Counted from the first letter of the stretch, positions 48,540 through 58,600 are shown. The stretch is DNA of 64,000 bases from Candidatus Villigracilis saccharophilus (GCA_016709305.1 JADJNA010000047.1:186001-250000), one strand, 5' to 3'. Numbers and translations are program-made. The notes: generated from the sequence alone by a model not told the origin.

Positions 48540-50027
48540 TTATCTGCCCGTCCTTCTTAATACCGTACCAATGGTCCGCAGGACAATGTTAAAGTCCATG
48601 CCGATCGTACGGTGTTTAATATAATAAAGATCATATTCAAGTTTAACGATCGTCTCTCTGACGCTCGCCACGTAACCATAATTAATTTGCGCCCACCCGG
48701 TGAGACCGGGTTTTACCAGCAGGCGTGCGCGATAAAAGGGGATCTTTTTTTGGAACTCTGCCACAAGTTCAGAACGTTCTGCGCGCGGACCCACGAGACT
48801 GATCTCACCGGTCAGCACGCTCAAAAATTGCGGGATCTCATCAATGCGCGTGCGTCTTAGAAAATTCCCAACACGTGTGATGCGCGGGTCATTTTCAACA
48901 GTAGACTTCACCTCGCCTTCGGCTTCGGCATTCTGGAACATGGAGCGATACTTCAGGATCGTAAAGGAACGCCCGCCTTTTCCCAATCTTTCCTGTGTGT
49001 AAAAGATTGGCGAACCACTTTCCAGCGCAATGGCAATTGCAATGATCGGGAAGCTGATCACAAAGATCAACACACCGATCAAACCACCGACGATATCCAT
49101 TAAACGCTTGAATAATTCATACAAACCGCTTACACGCACCTGGTCCACGAACGAACGAATGACCCAGTCCGATTCGAGGTGCTCAACAGGCACACGCTGG
49201 GTCAATTCTTCGTACATGATCGGCATGCGGATCACTTCAACACCCTGTTCCTGCGCATCCAAAATGGCCTGGAAAGTTTCGCCTTTGATCTCCCCGTTGA
49301 TCGCGACCACCAGATCTGAAACATGATGGTCTTCGATAATATTAAGCAAATTATCGCTTTTCCCCAACACCGCAAAACCATGATATGACTTGCCTTGTTT
49401 GCGGGCATCATCATCCACAAAACCGACCAGCAGAAACGGCGGCGGATTGAGTTTGGAGTAAATATCCGCAAGTGAATGACCCGCCTTGCCAGCGCCCACC
49501 ATCAGCACACGTCGCATGAGACCTGATGATGTGTAGAGTCGGATATAGACGGCGCGCCAGATCAAGGTTGAGATCGAAGCGAGGATCAGGAAAGCGCCCA
49601 CTCCAATACGCGGCAGGGATTGGTCCTGGCTGAATGTAAAAAGCAGGGAATATCCCAGCAGACCCACGATCGGCGCAACCGCAATCGCCCGCAAGGTTTT
49701 TTTCCAGCTCGCGGCGGTATGCGTCTCGTAGGATTCGACCATCAACAACAGCCAGATCAACGGGAGCAGATAGAACCAGCCCGGCACCTTTTGCAGGAAC
49801 AAGCCGTCCGAATCAAGGAAACGAATGGCACGTTCCATGGCGCGCGCGGCAGTGATCTCCGGCTGTTTCAATACCAGTTCTTGAATATAGATATACAGGG
49901 AATAACGATACCAGGTATAGATCGCGCCAAAGACCGCCACAAAAGAAGTAAGCAGGTCACCAAGCAGTAATAACCAGCGCTGCTCGCTGGGACGAAATCG
50001 CAGGGATGGTTGATAAATATCAGTCAT
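48540..50027 (-). CDS. Undecaprenyl-phosphate sugar phosphotransferase (WcaJ-type)
   Basis: 495 aa polyprenyl glycosylphosphotransferase. Several N-terminal membrane helices and a CoA-binding-like Rossmann domain (VLMVGAGKAGHSLADIY, LVGFVDDDARKQ) precede the catalytic domain. That domain has KRLMDIVGGLIGVLIFVISFPII (re-entrant helix), FTILKYRSM, RRTRIDEIPQFLSVLTG, SLVGPRAERSEL and KPGLTGWAQINYGY. It starts repeat-unit synthesis, typically by transferring glucose- or galactose-1-phosphate to undecaprenyl phosphate. The start overlaps the end of the GT2 gene by 8 bases. A second, shorter priming enzyme lies at 6707-7315, so two polymers or two starter sugars are likely. Confidence 0.95.
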   Translation of the reverse strand: MTDIYQPSLRFRPSEQRWLLLLGDLLTSFVAVFGAIYTWYRYSLYIYIQELVLKQPEITAARAMERAIRFLDSDGLFLQKVPGWFYLLPLIWLLLMVESYETHTAASWKKTLRAIAVAPIVGLLGYSLLFTFSQDQSLPRIGVGAFLILASISTLIWRAVYIRLYTSSGLMRRVLMVGAGKAGHSLADIYSKLNPPPFLLVGFVDDDARKQGKSYHGFAVLGKSDNLLNIIEDHHVSDLVVAINGEIKGETFQAILDAQEQGVEVIRMPIMYEELTQRVPVEHLESDWVIRSFVDQVRVSGLYELFKRLMDIVGGLIGVLIFVISFPIIAIAIALESGSPIFYTQERLGKGGRSFTILKYRSMFQNAEAEGEVKSTVENDPRITRVGNFLRRTRIDEIPQFLSVLTGEISLVGPRAERSELVAEFQKKIPFYRARLLVKPGLTGWAQINYGYVASVRETIVKLEYDLYYIKHRTIGMDFNIVLRTIGTVLRRTGR

Positions 50028-51024
50028 GTTTTACAAAAAGATCAGAAATACCGCTCCACAAAAAACCCGCGCCCCAGAAAATGTGCATGGTCATGATCGC
50101 AAGCGGCAAACCTATCAAAATAAATCCTTTTCCTTTTTCAATTGCCAGTTTTAAGCCAGCCGATCCAAGCGCAATGAAGTAGAACAATACCTGTGCGGCA
50201 AGTATATAACGCGCAAGCCCAACGAACAAGGATAACACAATAAGGACAAACAGAATGGACACAAAGACGGGCGGCAAAGCCTGACGCCAGCGCAGGGTAT
50301 GCGGATAACGACTGAGCATTTTCAACTTCCAAAAGCCATAGCGCCAGTATTGAACCGCGAGTTTCTTTAATGTACTTCGCGAAAAATAAACCGAACGAAT
50401 GGCGGGATCCAGCCAGACTGTCCCGCCCGATTCGCGCACACGCGTGTTGAATTCATAATCTTCATTCGACAAAAGCGTCTCGTCGAACGCTCCGATCCTT
50501 TCGATCAATCTTCGGTGGAACGAGCCGAACGGCACAGTATCCACCGCGCCCGCTTGTGCGTTGAGCCGATACATCGCGTCCCCCACGCCCAGCGGATGCG
50601 CCGCCGCGAATGAAATCGATTCCGCGATCCAGGTATCTGCGCCCGCGCGGATATCCCACACGCCGCCGACATTTTCACCTTTACCTGCTTCAAGCGCGGA
50701 CACACAGCGTTCCACATATTCTGGAATGGGCATGGAATGCGCATCAAGCCGCACGATGATCTCGCCTCTAGACTCGCGAATGGCTTGATTCAGTCCCGAG
50801 GGAATTGTACGCGTCGAATTATCCAGCACACGCACAGCGAGATCCGCATGTTCCTTTTGGAACTCAGCAATGACAGCGCGTGTGCGGTCTGTGGACAGCC
50901 CGTCAGAAATGACCAACTCCATCTGCGCGCGCGGATAGGTCTGCGCGAGAACAGCATCGAGCAGGTGGCGAATGGTGGTCTCTTCGTTATAACAAGGGAC
51001 AATGATGGAAACAAATGGTGGCAT
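50020..51024 (-). CDS. GT2-family glycosyltransferase (ExoA-like)
   Basis: 334 aa. Starts VSIIVPCYNEETTIRHLLDAVLAQTYP. Donor motifs are ELVISDGLSTDRTRAVI and EIIVRLDAHSMP (DxD equivalent), with LLSNEDYEFNTRVRESGG (ED base motif). Two to three C-terminal membrane helices (about 240-325) are as in succinoglycan ExoA. First gene of the second EPS operon, separated from the sensor kinase by a terminator at 51038. Confidence 0.93.
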   Translation of the reverse strand: MPPFVSIIVPCYNEETTIRHLLDAVLAQTYPRAQMELVISDGLSTDRTRAVIAEFQKEHADLAVRVLDNSTRTIPSGLNQAIRESRGEIIVRLDAHSMPIPEYVERCVSALEAGKGENVGGVWDIRAGADTWIAESISFAAAHPLGVGDAMYRLNAQAGAVDTVPFGSFHRRLIERIGAFDETLLSNEDYEFNTRVRESGGTVWLDPAIRSVYFSRSTLKKLAVQYWRYGFWKLKMLSRYPHTLRWRQALPPVFVSILFVLIVLSLFVGLARYILAAQVLFYFIALGSAGLKLAIEKGKGFILIGLPLAIMTMHIFWGAGFLWSGISDLFVKHD

Positions 51025-51037
51025 AAGAGTTACAAAA

Positions 51038-51067
51038 CGACAGCCACCCTCGCTAGGGTGACTGTCA
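51038..51067 (-). terminator. Intrinsic terminator after the HAMP-kinase gene
   Basis: On the minus strand GACAGTCACCC, loop TAGCGA, GGGTGGCTGTC, followed by GTTTTG. It separates the two-component operon (53286-51085) from the EPS operon starting at 51024, so that operon's promoter must lie in this short spacer or be read through. Confidence 0.85.
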
Positions 51068-51084
51068 CTTCATTATAATGATGT

Positions 51085-52470
51085 TCATTTTTTCATCAGC
51101 GGCAGGAAGACCTCGAAAGAGGTTCCCTCCCCCGGGCGGCTGCGAACGCTTATTTTACCACCATGCGCCTGCACGATCTCATGCGCGATCGCCAGCCCAA
51201 GCCCCGCGCCGTGTTTCTCTCCGCCTTTACGGGCAGGGTCTGCCTGATAGAAACGGTCAAAGATATGCGGCAGGTCATCAGCCGAAATTCCCGCGCCAGT
51301 ATCTGAAACCGAGACCAGCATGATTCTGCCAGACAGCAAGCTGTCTGACTCCAGAGTAACACTTAACGTAATCACACCGCCCTGCGGGGTGAACTTTAGC
51401 GCATTATCCACAAGATTGGTAAAAACTTGCGCCAAACGGTCGCCATCCGCGCTGACGGCTGGCAACGCGGCAACCGTTTTCACTTTTATTTCCACACCTG
51501 CCCGCTGCGATTGCGGCGTGAATTTTTCAGCAATCGCATTCAGCAAAGCAGAGATGTCCACAGGCGACATGGTGATATCGGCTGTGCCGGCATCCAGCCG
51601 CGCGAGGTCGAGCAGGTCTAACACCATACGGTGCATGCGCGCGGATTCATCATAGATGATCTGCGCGGCTTGCTGACGCGATTCGACGGTATCGGCTGTG
51701 CCATCTATAAGTGCCTGGGCAAATCCCTGCACCGAGGTGAGCGGCGTCTTTAATTCATGCGAGACGTTGGCAACGAATTCGCGTTGTGATTTTTGACTCG
51801 CCTGCGTGCGTTGGATCATGCCGTTGAATGCGCGCGTTAATTCCTGAACCTCGTGCGGACCCTGCGGTTCCACCGCTTTTATCGCTGCTGACGGCATTTG
51901 GCGCGCGGCGATGACAACTTTCTGCAGGGGGTCTGCGATCCAGCGCGCAAAAAAGAACGCGACCACCAGCGAAAGCAGTAATGCGAAAATACCGCTTTGC
52001 AGGATCAAGGGCAGGAAGTCATCGGTGAACACGTTCGTCAACGCAACCCGCGGACGAGGCGCGGCGACCATGATATAGGAATTGTCCGGCAATTTTTCAA
52101 GGGAATATATCCAGGCAGACTTTTTCTCGTCACGGAAAATTGGCGTACTGCGCGGCAATATTTTTTCTTTGGGAAATTGTAGTGCGGGTTCTTTTTTTGC
52201 AGCAGTATCCAAAAGGACCTGTTGATCTGCAGAGAATAAAACAATTCGGACGTTGAAATTTTTGGAAGCGCGTTGAGCGACAACAGAAAGAGATTGTCCA
52301 TCCCGCTCCAGAACAACGGTTTGAACCGCCTGCAGGCGTTCCAAAGTTTGACGGTACAAAAATGGATTGCGGATTAAATACACAAACAAGATGATCGCCA
52401 CAACACTTAACGCTGTGACGACCAGCAGGGCGTAGCTTAACCAGAGGCGGGAACGTAATGAGGAAAACAT
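51085..52470 (-). CDS. HAMP-domain sensor histidine kinase
   Basis: 461 aa from the ATG at 52470; the upstream in-frame ATG at 52527 lies in repeat DNA and would add 19 non-conserved residues. Membrane helix 1 (LWLSYALLVVTALSVVAIILFVYL), extracytoplasmic sensor (about 35-165), helix 2 (ILQSGIFALLLSLVVAFFFARWI), HAMP, HisKA with the phospho-accepting His in FVANVSHELKTPLTSVQGF. The HATPase shows N-box QVFTNLVDNALKFT, SDTGAGIS, FDRFYQ and HGAGLGLAIAHEIV. Partner of the OmpR-type regulator immediately upstream. Stimulus unknown. Confidence 0.94.
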   Translation of the reverse strand: MFSSLRSRLWLSYALLVVTALSVVAIILFVYLIRNPFLYRQTLERLQAVQTVVLERDGQSLSVVAQRASKNFNVRIVLFSADQQVLLDTAAKKEPALQFPKEKILPRSTPIFRDEKKSAWIYSLEKLPDNSYIMVAAPRPRVALTNVFTDDFLPLILQSGIFALLLSLVVAFFFARWIADPLQKVVIAARQMPSAAIKAVEPQGPHEVQELTRAFNGMIQRTQASQKSQREFVANVSHELKTPLTSVQGFAQALIDGTADTVESRQQAAQIIYDESARMHRMVLDLLDLARLDAGTADITMSPVDISALLNAIAEKFTPQSQRAGVEIKVKTVAALPAVSADGDRLAQVFTNLVDNALKFTPQGGVITLSVTLESDSLLSGRIMLVSVSDTGAGISADDLPHIFDRFYQADPARKGGEKHGAGLGLAIAHEIVQAHGGKISVRSRPGEGTSFEVFLPLMKK

Positions 52471-52485
52471 GGAAAATTTTATATC

Positions 52486-52604
52486 GTTGCGAGGATGCCT
52501 TTGCTCTTCGTCCGAAGCAAACACCAATTAATTAGGGGGTCGCTCACCGCACTGGCGTACGGCGCAAGTGTCGTCGCTCACTAGCGTTCGCTCCTCGCAA
52601 CGAC
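52486..52604. repeat. Dispersed palindromic repeat between regulator and kinase genes
   Basis: Ends CGTTGCGAGGA (left) and TCCTCGCAACG (right) are complementary. The right arm includes GCTAGTGAGCGACGACAC-type sequence (minus strand), resembling the widespread 'cattgcgaggagcgaag' bacterial repeat. Folds into a long imperfect hairpin in the intercistronic region. Confidence 0.65.
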
Positions 52605-52605
52605 A

Positions 52606-53286
52606 TCAAGGCACCAACTTATACCCAACCCCAGTGACAGTTTCTATCTTCACAGTTGAGCCTTCGATCTTTTTGCGGAGGTGGGCAATGTGGACATCCA
52701 CGGTGCGGGTCTGGCCGTAGAAGTCAAAACCCCAGGCGAGCTGTAATAATTGCTCGCGGGAAAAAACTCGACCGGGCTGCTCTGCCAGGGTGAGAAGCAG
52801 ATCAAATTCCTGGGCACGCAGGTCAAGAGTCCGATCCATGAAGCGCACTTCACGGGCAGCGGGCAAAATCGTCAAGTCACCGCGATGAACGGGATCGGTG
52901 TCCACTTGTTTTTTGTTGTCGCTTCTTCTTAATATCGCTTTTGTTCGAGCGACCAATTCGCGCGGATTGAACGGCTTGGTCAGGTAATCATCCGCCCCGA
53001 GTTCGAGACCGAGGATCTTATCTATATCTTCGTCGCGCGCGGTGAGCATGATAATAGGAGTTGAATCTCCGCCCGCGCGCAGTTTTCGGCAGACCTCAAA
53101 ACCATCCAGTTTGGGGAGCATCACATCCAGCACGATCAAGGCTGGATGATATTTTGCAACCGCTTCCAATGCGGATTCGCCGTCCATGACTTCCTGAACA
53201 CGAAAACCATCACGCTCAAAATACAGGCGCGCGAGTTGAAGGATGGATGGTTCGTCGTCAACGAGCAGGATCAGTTCAGAGGACAT
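52606..53286 (-). CDS. OmpR/PhoB-family response regulator
   Basis: 226 aa. Receiver with DDE (10-12), phospho-acceptor Asp54 in LIVLDVMLPKLDG, Thr in IIMLTARDED and Lys in DDYLTKPFNPREL. The winged-helix DNA-binding domain is LDLRAQEFDLLLTLAEQPGRVFSREQLLQLAWG...TRTVDVHIAHLRKKI, with TVTGVGYKLVP at the end. The start ATG is only 7 bases from a perfect palindrome and shows no ribosome-binding site, so initiation may be weak or hairpin-controlled. Confidence 0.95.
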   Translation of the reverse strand: MSSELILLVDDEPSILQLARLYFERDGFRVQEVMDGESALEAVAKYHPALIVLDVMLPKLDGFEVCRKLRAGGDSTPIIMLTARDEDIDKILGLELGADDYLTKPFNPRELVARTKAILRRSDNKKQVDTDPVHRGDLTILPAAREVRFMDRTLDLRAQEFDLLLTLAEQPGRVFSREQLLQLAWGFDFYGQTRTVDVHIAHLRKKIEGSTVKIETVTGVGYKLVP

Positions 53287-53292
53287 GGGATT

Positions 53293-53325
53293 AAACCCTA
53301 AAGGTCTTTAAGACCTTTAGGGTTT
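53293..53325. terminator. Perfect palindrome between ridA and the regulator gene
   Basis: Arms AAACCCTAAAGGTC (53293-53306) and GACCTTTAGGGTTT (53312-53325), loop TTTAA. It ends 10 bases after the RidA stop and 7 bases before the regulator's ATG on the minus strand. It can act as a terminator for ridA, and it occupies the place where a Shine-Dalgarno sequence would be. Likely a member of a dispersed repeat family. Confidence 0.75.
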
Positions 53326-53335
53326 GAGAATAAAT

Positions 53336-53719
53336 TTACGCGATCAATGCCACCGCTTCGATCTCGACCAATCCGCCTTTGGGCAATCCTGCCACCGCGA
53401 CCGTGCTGCGCGCGGGCGGATTCTCGCCAAAGAATTCGGCATAGATGGGATTCATTTTTGAAAAATCATTCATGTCTTTCAGGAAGACCGTGGTCTTGAC
53501 CACATGCCCAAGCGAAGAACCAGCCGCTTCAAGCACATTCTGTAAATTGGTGAGCACCTGACGGGTCTGCGCTTCCACTCCACCTTGGACCAGTTCCCCG
53601 CTGACTGGGTCAAGGCCAGTCTGACCTGCGGTGTAGATCATCGAGTCGGTGCGGATGGCTTGTGAGTATGGACCGATGGCTTTGGGCGCTTTATCTGTAT
53701 GAACAATGTCTCTGGTCAT
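53336..53719 (-). CDS. ridA: RidA-family reactive-intermediate deaminase
   Basis: 127 aa from the ATG at 53719 (AGAGG 6 bases upstream; an earlier ATG at 53764 has none and lies outside the family match). Seen: APKAIGPYSQAIRTDSMIYTAGQTGLDP, TRQVLTNLQNVLEAAGSSLGHVVKTTVFLKDMNDF, and the active-site Arg in NPPARSTVAVAGLPKGGLVEIEAVA. RidA hydrolyses enamine/imine intermediates formed by PLP enzymes. Cytosolic trimer. Stands alone between regulator and secreted-protein genes. Confidence 0.94.
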   Translation of the reverse strand: MTRDIVHTDKAPKAIGPYSQAIRTDSMIYTAGQTGLDPVSGELVQGGVEAQTRQVLTNLQNVLEAAGSSLGHVVKTTVFLKDMNDFSKMNPIYAEFFGENPPARSTVAVAGLPKGGLVEIEAVALIA

Positions 53720-53825
53720 GATTACCTCTTGTGATATTTTTTTTTCGTGATGAAACATGTTCATTTTACCGCTTGTTGTAAAAATTAAGAGCGCGGGTCT
53801 CTTGACCCGCGCTGAATTTCATGGA

Positions 53826-54359
53826 TTAAGAATCACTCTTGGGTGGTTTATTCGCTTCACGGAAGGCTTTGAACGCTTCACGCAGCGCCTTGCCTGTTCC
53901 GTCCATTGAGGATTTGACTTCCTTCAACTTCGCGCCCAGCGCCTGCACAGTGGACTTGGCTTGCGCGGCGTCGGCGACCTTGCCATCCGCATCAAATCCG
54001 TTGTGTGCGTTGACGATGGCTTCCAGGCTGTCATAGACTGGTTTCGAACTTTTCAGCGCGGCTTCGAAGGCATCCAGCGCGGCTTGCAGGGCAGTGACAT
54101 CCTTGCCGTTCTCAGCAGCCTTGTCAATGCGCTTCTGGAATTTTGCGATCTGGGCGTCAATATCTTCGAAGCCTTTGCCGAGGTTATTGTATAACTTCAA
54201 CTGGCGCGCCCAGGCTTTCTCCAGCTTTTCATTGCTGACCTCGCCATTTGTGGTCGGCGGGTTTTCGCCCTGGGCGAATGCACTGGTTGCAGGGACTGCC
54301 GCAAAGACGAGGGCGGCGGTCATGACCGCCAGGATCATTTTCTTGAATATATTTTTCAT
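53826..54359 (-). CDS. Secreted alpha-helical protein of unknown function
   Basis: 177 aa. Signal peptide MKNIFKKMILAVMTAALVFAAVPATSAFA (cleavage near 29). The mature part is Ala/Lys/Asp-rich and almost wholly helical: FEDIDAQIAKFQKRIDKAAENGKDVTALQAALDAFEAALKSS resembles the helical-hairpin segments of small secreted 'DUF5667-like' or LTXXQ-like proteins. I cannot assign a family. Preceded by AAGGAG at 54371. No obvious operon partner. Confidence 0.7.
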   Translation of the reverse strand: MKNIFKKMILAVMTAALVFAAVPATSAFAQGENPPTTNGEVSNEKLEKAWARQLKLYNNLGKGFEDIDAQIAKFQKRIDKAAENGKDVTALQAALDAFEAALKSSKPVYDSLEAIVNAHNGFDADGKVADAAQAKSTVQALGAKLKEVKSSMDGTGKALREAFKAFREANKPPKSDS

Positions 54360-54601
54360 CGTAAGCTCCTTTTTGATTGGTTACGATGTGATTTTAGATG
54401 TGCAAGGTTATGGGGATATGGCGCGGGTGTAAAATGGTTGTAAATTATTGGGCAGATAAAGGAGAGCAAACGAATACCATATTTTTATACGGGATTAAAG
54501 TGTTGCGCTACGCCTTCGCAGATTGCGCAAAATCAAATTTTCCCTGATGGTGTTTCCAGATACCATCGAATGAGTTAGAACTAGCTGTTTCAGATACGTG
54601 G

Positions 54602-55465
54602 TTGGCAATTCAAGACCAAAATAACCTAGTAGGTTTTGATCTAACTACGCAGAAACAACTTTGGAGTGTGCCTTTTAACAGTGATATTGATTCAAGTTTC
54701 TCCATAGTAAACGATAATCTTGTGGCAGCTTCAGGCACACAAATTGTCGTTATCAATAAATCAGGTCAGAAAAATGTTGTTGTGACTGTAAATATTATGC
54801 AGCTGATTTCAATTGACCAAAACTTTTTGTATGTAATGCAAGGTGCGAATTGGGACTTAGCTGTTTATGACATATCAAAAAATGCGTTACTCTGGAAAAT
54901 ACCTGTTGGGAGAGGAGTTACAAATGTACATCTCGACTCTCTGACTGGCATAGTATATGTAGTGACAACAGAATCTATCAGTGCGTTTGATAATATATCG
55001 GGTAAATTATTATGGCAACAGGAAAGTGGAGCGTGGCACAGCACTCTGCATAATGACATTCTATATTTATGCAAACCAATAAGTCAAAGCAATTCGTATA
55101 AATTAAGCGCAATTAATGTTGAAAACCAACAAGAAACATGGAGTAAAACTTTTTCAGGCAACATTGTCTACACATATGGTTTGACGGTAATTGACCCAAT
55201 GCTTGTTATTAGCACTACAGGAGGTTTAATTGCAATTGACGCGCAAAACGGAAGTCAAATTTGGCAAGCAGTTAAAGATGATGTGTTCTATACTTCGCCT
55301 GTTAAATTCAATGAAATAATATATACTAAAGGTCTTAGCCGTAAAATTTACGCATTTATGATGGCAAGTGGATATGTCCAGGAACGGGCTGCGTTTTTGC
55401 TAAAAGATGGAATTGCATTTAAAATGGCGGTTTTTTTTTCAAGGCTAAAATATTTATTCGCGTAA
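54602..55465 (+). CDS. PQQ-like beta-propeller protein, apparently 5'-truncated
   Basis: About 287 aa of repeating blades with the PQQ/WD40-like signature (LVGFDLTTQKQLWSVPF, LAVYDISKNALLWKIPVG, ISAFDNISGKLLWQQESG, LIAIDAQNGSQIWQAV). The frame is open a little further upstream with no ATG; only a TTG at 54602 is available and there is no ribosome-binding site. No signal peptide is visible though this type is usually secreted, so the 5' end is probably missing. Clearly AT-richer than its neighbours and the only plus-strand gene in this stretch, suggesting transfer or an isolated remnant. The last 25 residues no longer look like a propeller blade. Confidence 0.6.
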   Translation: MAIQDQNNLVGFDLTTQKQLWSVPFNSDIDSSFSIVNDNLVAASGTQIVVINKSGQKNVVVTVNIMQLISIDQNFLYVMQGANWDLAVYDISKNALLWKIPVGRGVTNVHLDSLTGIVYVVTTESISAFDNISGKLLWQQESGAWHSTLHNDILYLCKPISQSNSYKLSAINVENQQETWSKTFSGNIVYTYGLTVIDPMLVISTTGGLIAIDAQNGSQIWQAVKDDVFYTSPVKFNEIIYTKGLSRKIYAFMMASGYVQERAAFLLKDGIAFKMAVFFSRLKYLFA

Positions 55466-55539
55466 CTGTCGAAAGCTTTAGATTGACCCGCCCAATTCGA
55501 ACTCATCACCCAGTCCAGCCATTCACCAGGGGCATAAAC

Positions 55540-55566
55540 AAAAGACCTTTTGAAAGAGTCTTTTTG
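55540..55566 (-). terminator. Terminator-like hairpin after the SpoIIE-type phosphatase gene
   Basis: AAAAGAC and GTCTTTT arms, partly extended by CTTTTGAAAG between them; T-rich on both strands. It lies about 45 bases beyond the phosphatase stop (minus) and 75 beyond the propeller gene (plus), so it could serve both. Confidence 0.6.
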
Positions 55567-55611
55567 TTTTAAGAACAAATTTAGCACGCCATGTTCGGCG
55601 CTGTATTCCTC

Positions 55612-58600
55612 TCACATCCTCTTCACCGAAAGCATCGTGAGATCATCCCCCAGCGGAACGGTCTCGATGAACTCATTCAAGCGATGTTCAACCAGCACAA
55701 GGACTTCATCGGCGGTATGTTTTTGGATGGAGATCAGCGCGTCCATCAAACGCGAATCGCCGAATAGACTTCCGTCGGGCGAGAAGGCTTCGGTCAGGCC
55801 GTCGGTGTAAAGCAATAAGTTGTCCCCCACTTCAAGCGAGATCGTGCGTTCCTCCATGAAAGGCTGGTCCAATACGCCCAGCGCAACCGCGGTGCGGGTC
55901 AGTTTTGCGATCTCGCCGCTTCCCTTGACCCAGAACGGCGGGTTATGTCCCGCGTTGACGTAGGTAAAAGTCCCAATTGTGGTATCCAGCACGCCATAGA
56001 CCGCGGTCACAAACATGCCCTGCTGGGTATCTGGCAAAAGCTGATCGTTCACGCGCCGCAATACTTCAGCGGGAGAATTCATCTCGTTCACCGCCGCCCG
56101 CACCAGGGTGCGCGTGAGCGCCATGAACAACGCGGCGGGCATGCCCTTATCGGCCACATCCGCGATGAACAGACCGAAATTCCCGTTCGGCAATTCGATC
56201 ACATCATAAAAATCACCGCCCACCTGACGCGCAGTCCGCCAGCGCGCCGCAAACTGCCACGAGTCATGCGTCGGCAGCGACTGCGGGATGAAGGTCTGCT
56301 GGATCTGGCGCGCAAGCTGTACTTCGGTCTGCAGGCGTTCGCGCACCACCATCTCCTGCTGCAGCAGGTCGTTCTGGATCGCGAGCGCGGCCTGCTGGGC
56401 GATGCCATTGATGATCTCGATACGGCGCGCGCGGAAGCGGCGTCCGTTCTCGGCTTCTTCGATCAGCATGACGCCGAACATGCCATTCTTGATCGAAAGC
56501 GGGACCGCCATCAGCAGCCGATCCGCATTGAGAGCATCCGCCTCCCGCTCCGCCTCCGGCTGGATCTTCAACCACGACATTGGCGCAGCCTTGAGCTCGA
56601 TTGGGTGGATCAACATGCGGTTCTGTTCACAGGCGGCATCCAGCAAAGGGAACTCTCCCAGCTTGAATTCCTTTTCTGTCATCTCGGCTTCTTCCTCTTC
56701 AGAAAAACCATACTCATGGGAAGCGCTGAAGATATTGCGCTCTGCATCAAACCGATATAACGCGACCCGATGCACACCCACCAAAATAGGCATGATGCGT
56801 GTGATGGTGCCGAGGATTTCCTCGACATCGTTCAAACTGACAACCGCCTGCGCCACCTGCAACAGCGCCGCGGATGCATACGCCTGTTCCTGCGCCGAAT
56901 CATACAAACGCGCATTCTCTATCGCGACTGCGGCATAACTTGCAAAGGTGGTGGTAATGGCTTGCGCTTCATGTCCATAACGGCCAGAGGTATGGTGCGC
57001 GAGGGTCAGCACACCCAGCGGACGGTCGCTCACACGCAGCGGCGCGGCAATGGATGAATAATTACTTTCATAACCAGCCGTCAGCCCCGACGGCCAGAGC
57101 GGGTCATCAGGGCGGCGGATCACAGGAACATCTGCCATCAAGGCGTCAGCCATGGAATAGATCGCATCTGGATTCGAGATGCAGACGCTTTCAAGCTGAC
57201 TCGCATCCGTCCCATGCACGGCAGAAAGACAAAGATCACCGTCCTGCAATAACCAGATCGCGGAAATGTCGATTGGCAGGTTGCGGTCCAATTCAGAGAG
57301 GATGGTTTCCAACACTTCATCCACGCCGACATTATCCGAGACCAGACCCGCCACTTCGCGCAGGCTGTCAGATACCTGCCGCCGCCATTGTTCCGAGCGG
57401 TACAGGTCGGCGTTGCGGATGGCAGCCGCCATTGTGTCCGCGACCGCTTCGAACATGATCTGGTCATCTTCGGTGAACGCGTTAATTTTGTCTGATTGAA
57501 TATCGAGCAGGCCGACCACTTTATCATCAAAGAGCAGGGGCACGCACAGCTCAGAATGTGTATTCTTCGGGGGCAGCAATGAAGGGACGTAGCGGTCATC
57601 CATGCTGACATCGTTGACCAGGATCGTTTTCCCAAGCCGCGCCGTCCAGACCATAATTCCCTTCGGGCTGTCTAGGGAGAGCGTAAAGCCTTCCAGTTTC
57701 TTACTGCGCTTGCCGCTGCCCGCTTCATAGGCAATGATCCTTCTATTCGGGTGGACCGTAAATAATGAAACATGCGGATACCCGAATTTTTCATGGATCA
57801 GATTCGCGGCTTCCCGCATGATCGTCGAAAGATTCAGTGTGGATGTGACGCTCTTGCTGACTTCCGATACCAGCGTGAGCTGGTCGGCTCGGCGGCGCAG
57901 GCGGCTGTATAAGTGCGCGCCATCCACTGCGCGCGCAATATTATCCGCCAATGCGTGCAGGATCAAAATATCGTTTGGATGAAAAGCCTTTAGTTGATTG
58001 CTTTGCACATCCAAAATACCCAGCACACGGTCTTCAATTTTTAGCGGAAAGACCACTTCAGATTTTGTCTCAGGCAGGCTGTCAATGAAACGGTAGCGGG
58101 CATCCGCTCGGACATCATCACACACGATCTGTTCTCCGTGCAGGGCGGCTTCCCCGATCAATCCCTCTCCGATCTCCACCTCCAGTGGAACGGAGGCTTT
58201 CTTTTTGCCTTTGCGGGCTGCCACAGCGCTGAATCGAAAACGGAGCGCGGTGGATGCCGGCTCCAGCGTAAAGATCGCAACATAGTAATAGTTAAACGTT
58301 TTTTGGATCAGTTTGGTCACGCGCGCAGAGAGTTCATCCACATCCAAAACATTGGCGATCTGCGTGCTGACCTCGCGCACCAGGTTAAGCTGTCGAAGGC
58401 GGAACTGCTCAACCTCGGCACGATGCGAAGAGAACAGGCTCATCGCCACGATCTGCCCAAGGTCCTGAAGCAGTGTTAACTCTTCAATCGAAAAAGCGAG
58501 TCCCTTGGCGCGGGAGATCTGGAGCGCCCCCAGCATGATGCCATGATCCTCGAGCGGTATCGCAGCCACCGCTCCGCTGGATGCGTTCTTTTTGGTAAAG

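Noticed and set aside
51085..52527. Earlier start (52527) for the HAMP kinase
   Set aside because: The extra 19 residues are encoded by the dispersed repeat and precede the normal start of the first membrane helix.
55348..55587. Minus-strand frame of 79 codons beyond the SpoIIE-type gene
   Set aside because: It overlaps the propeller gene end and a terminator hairpin and has no recognisable motif.
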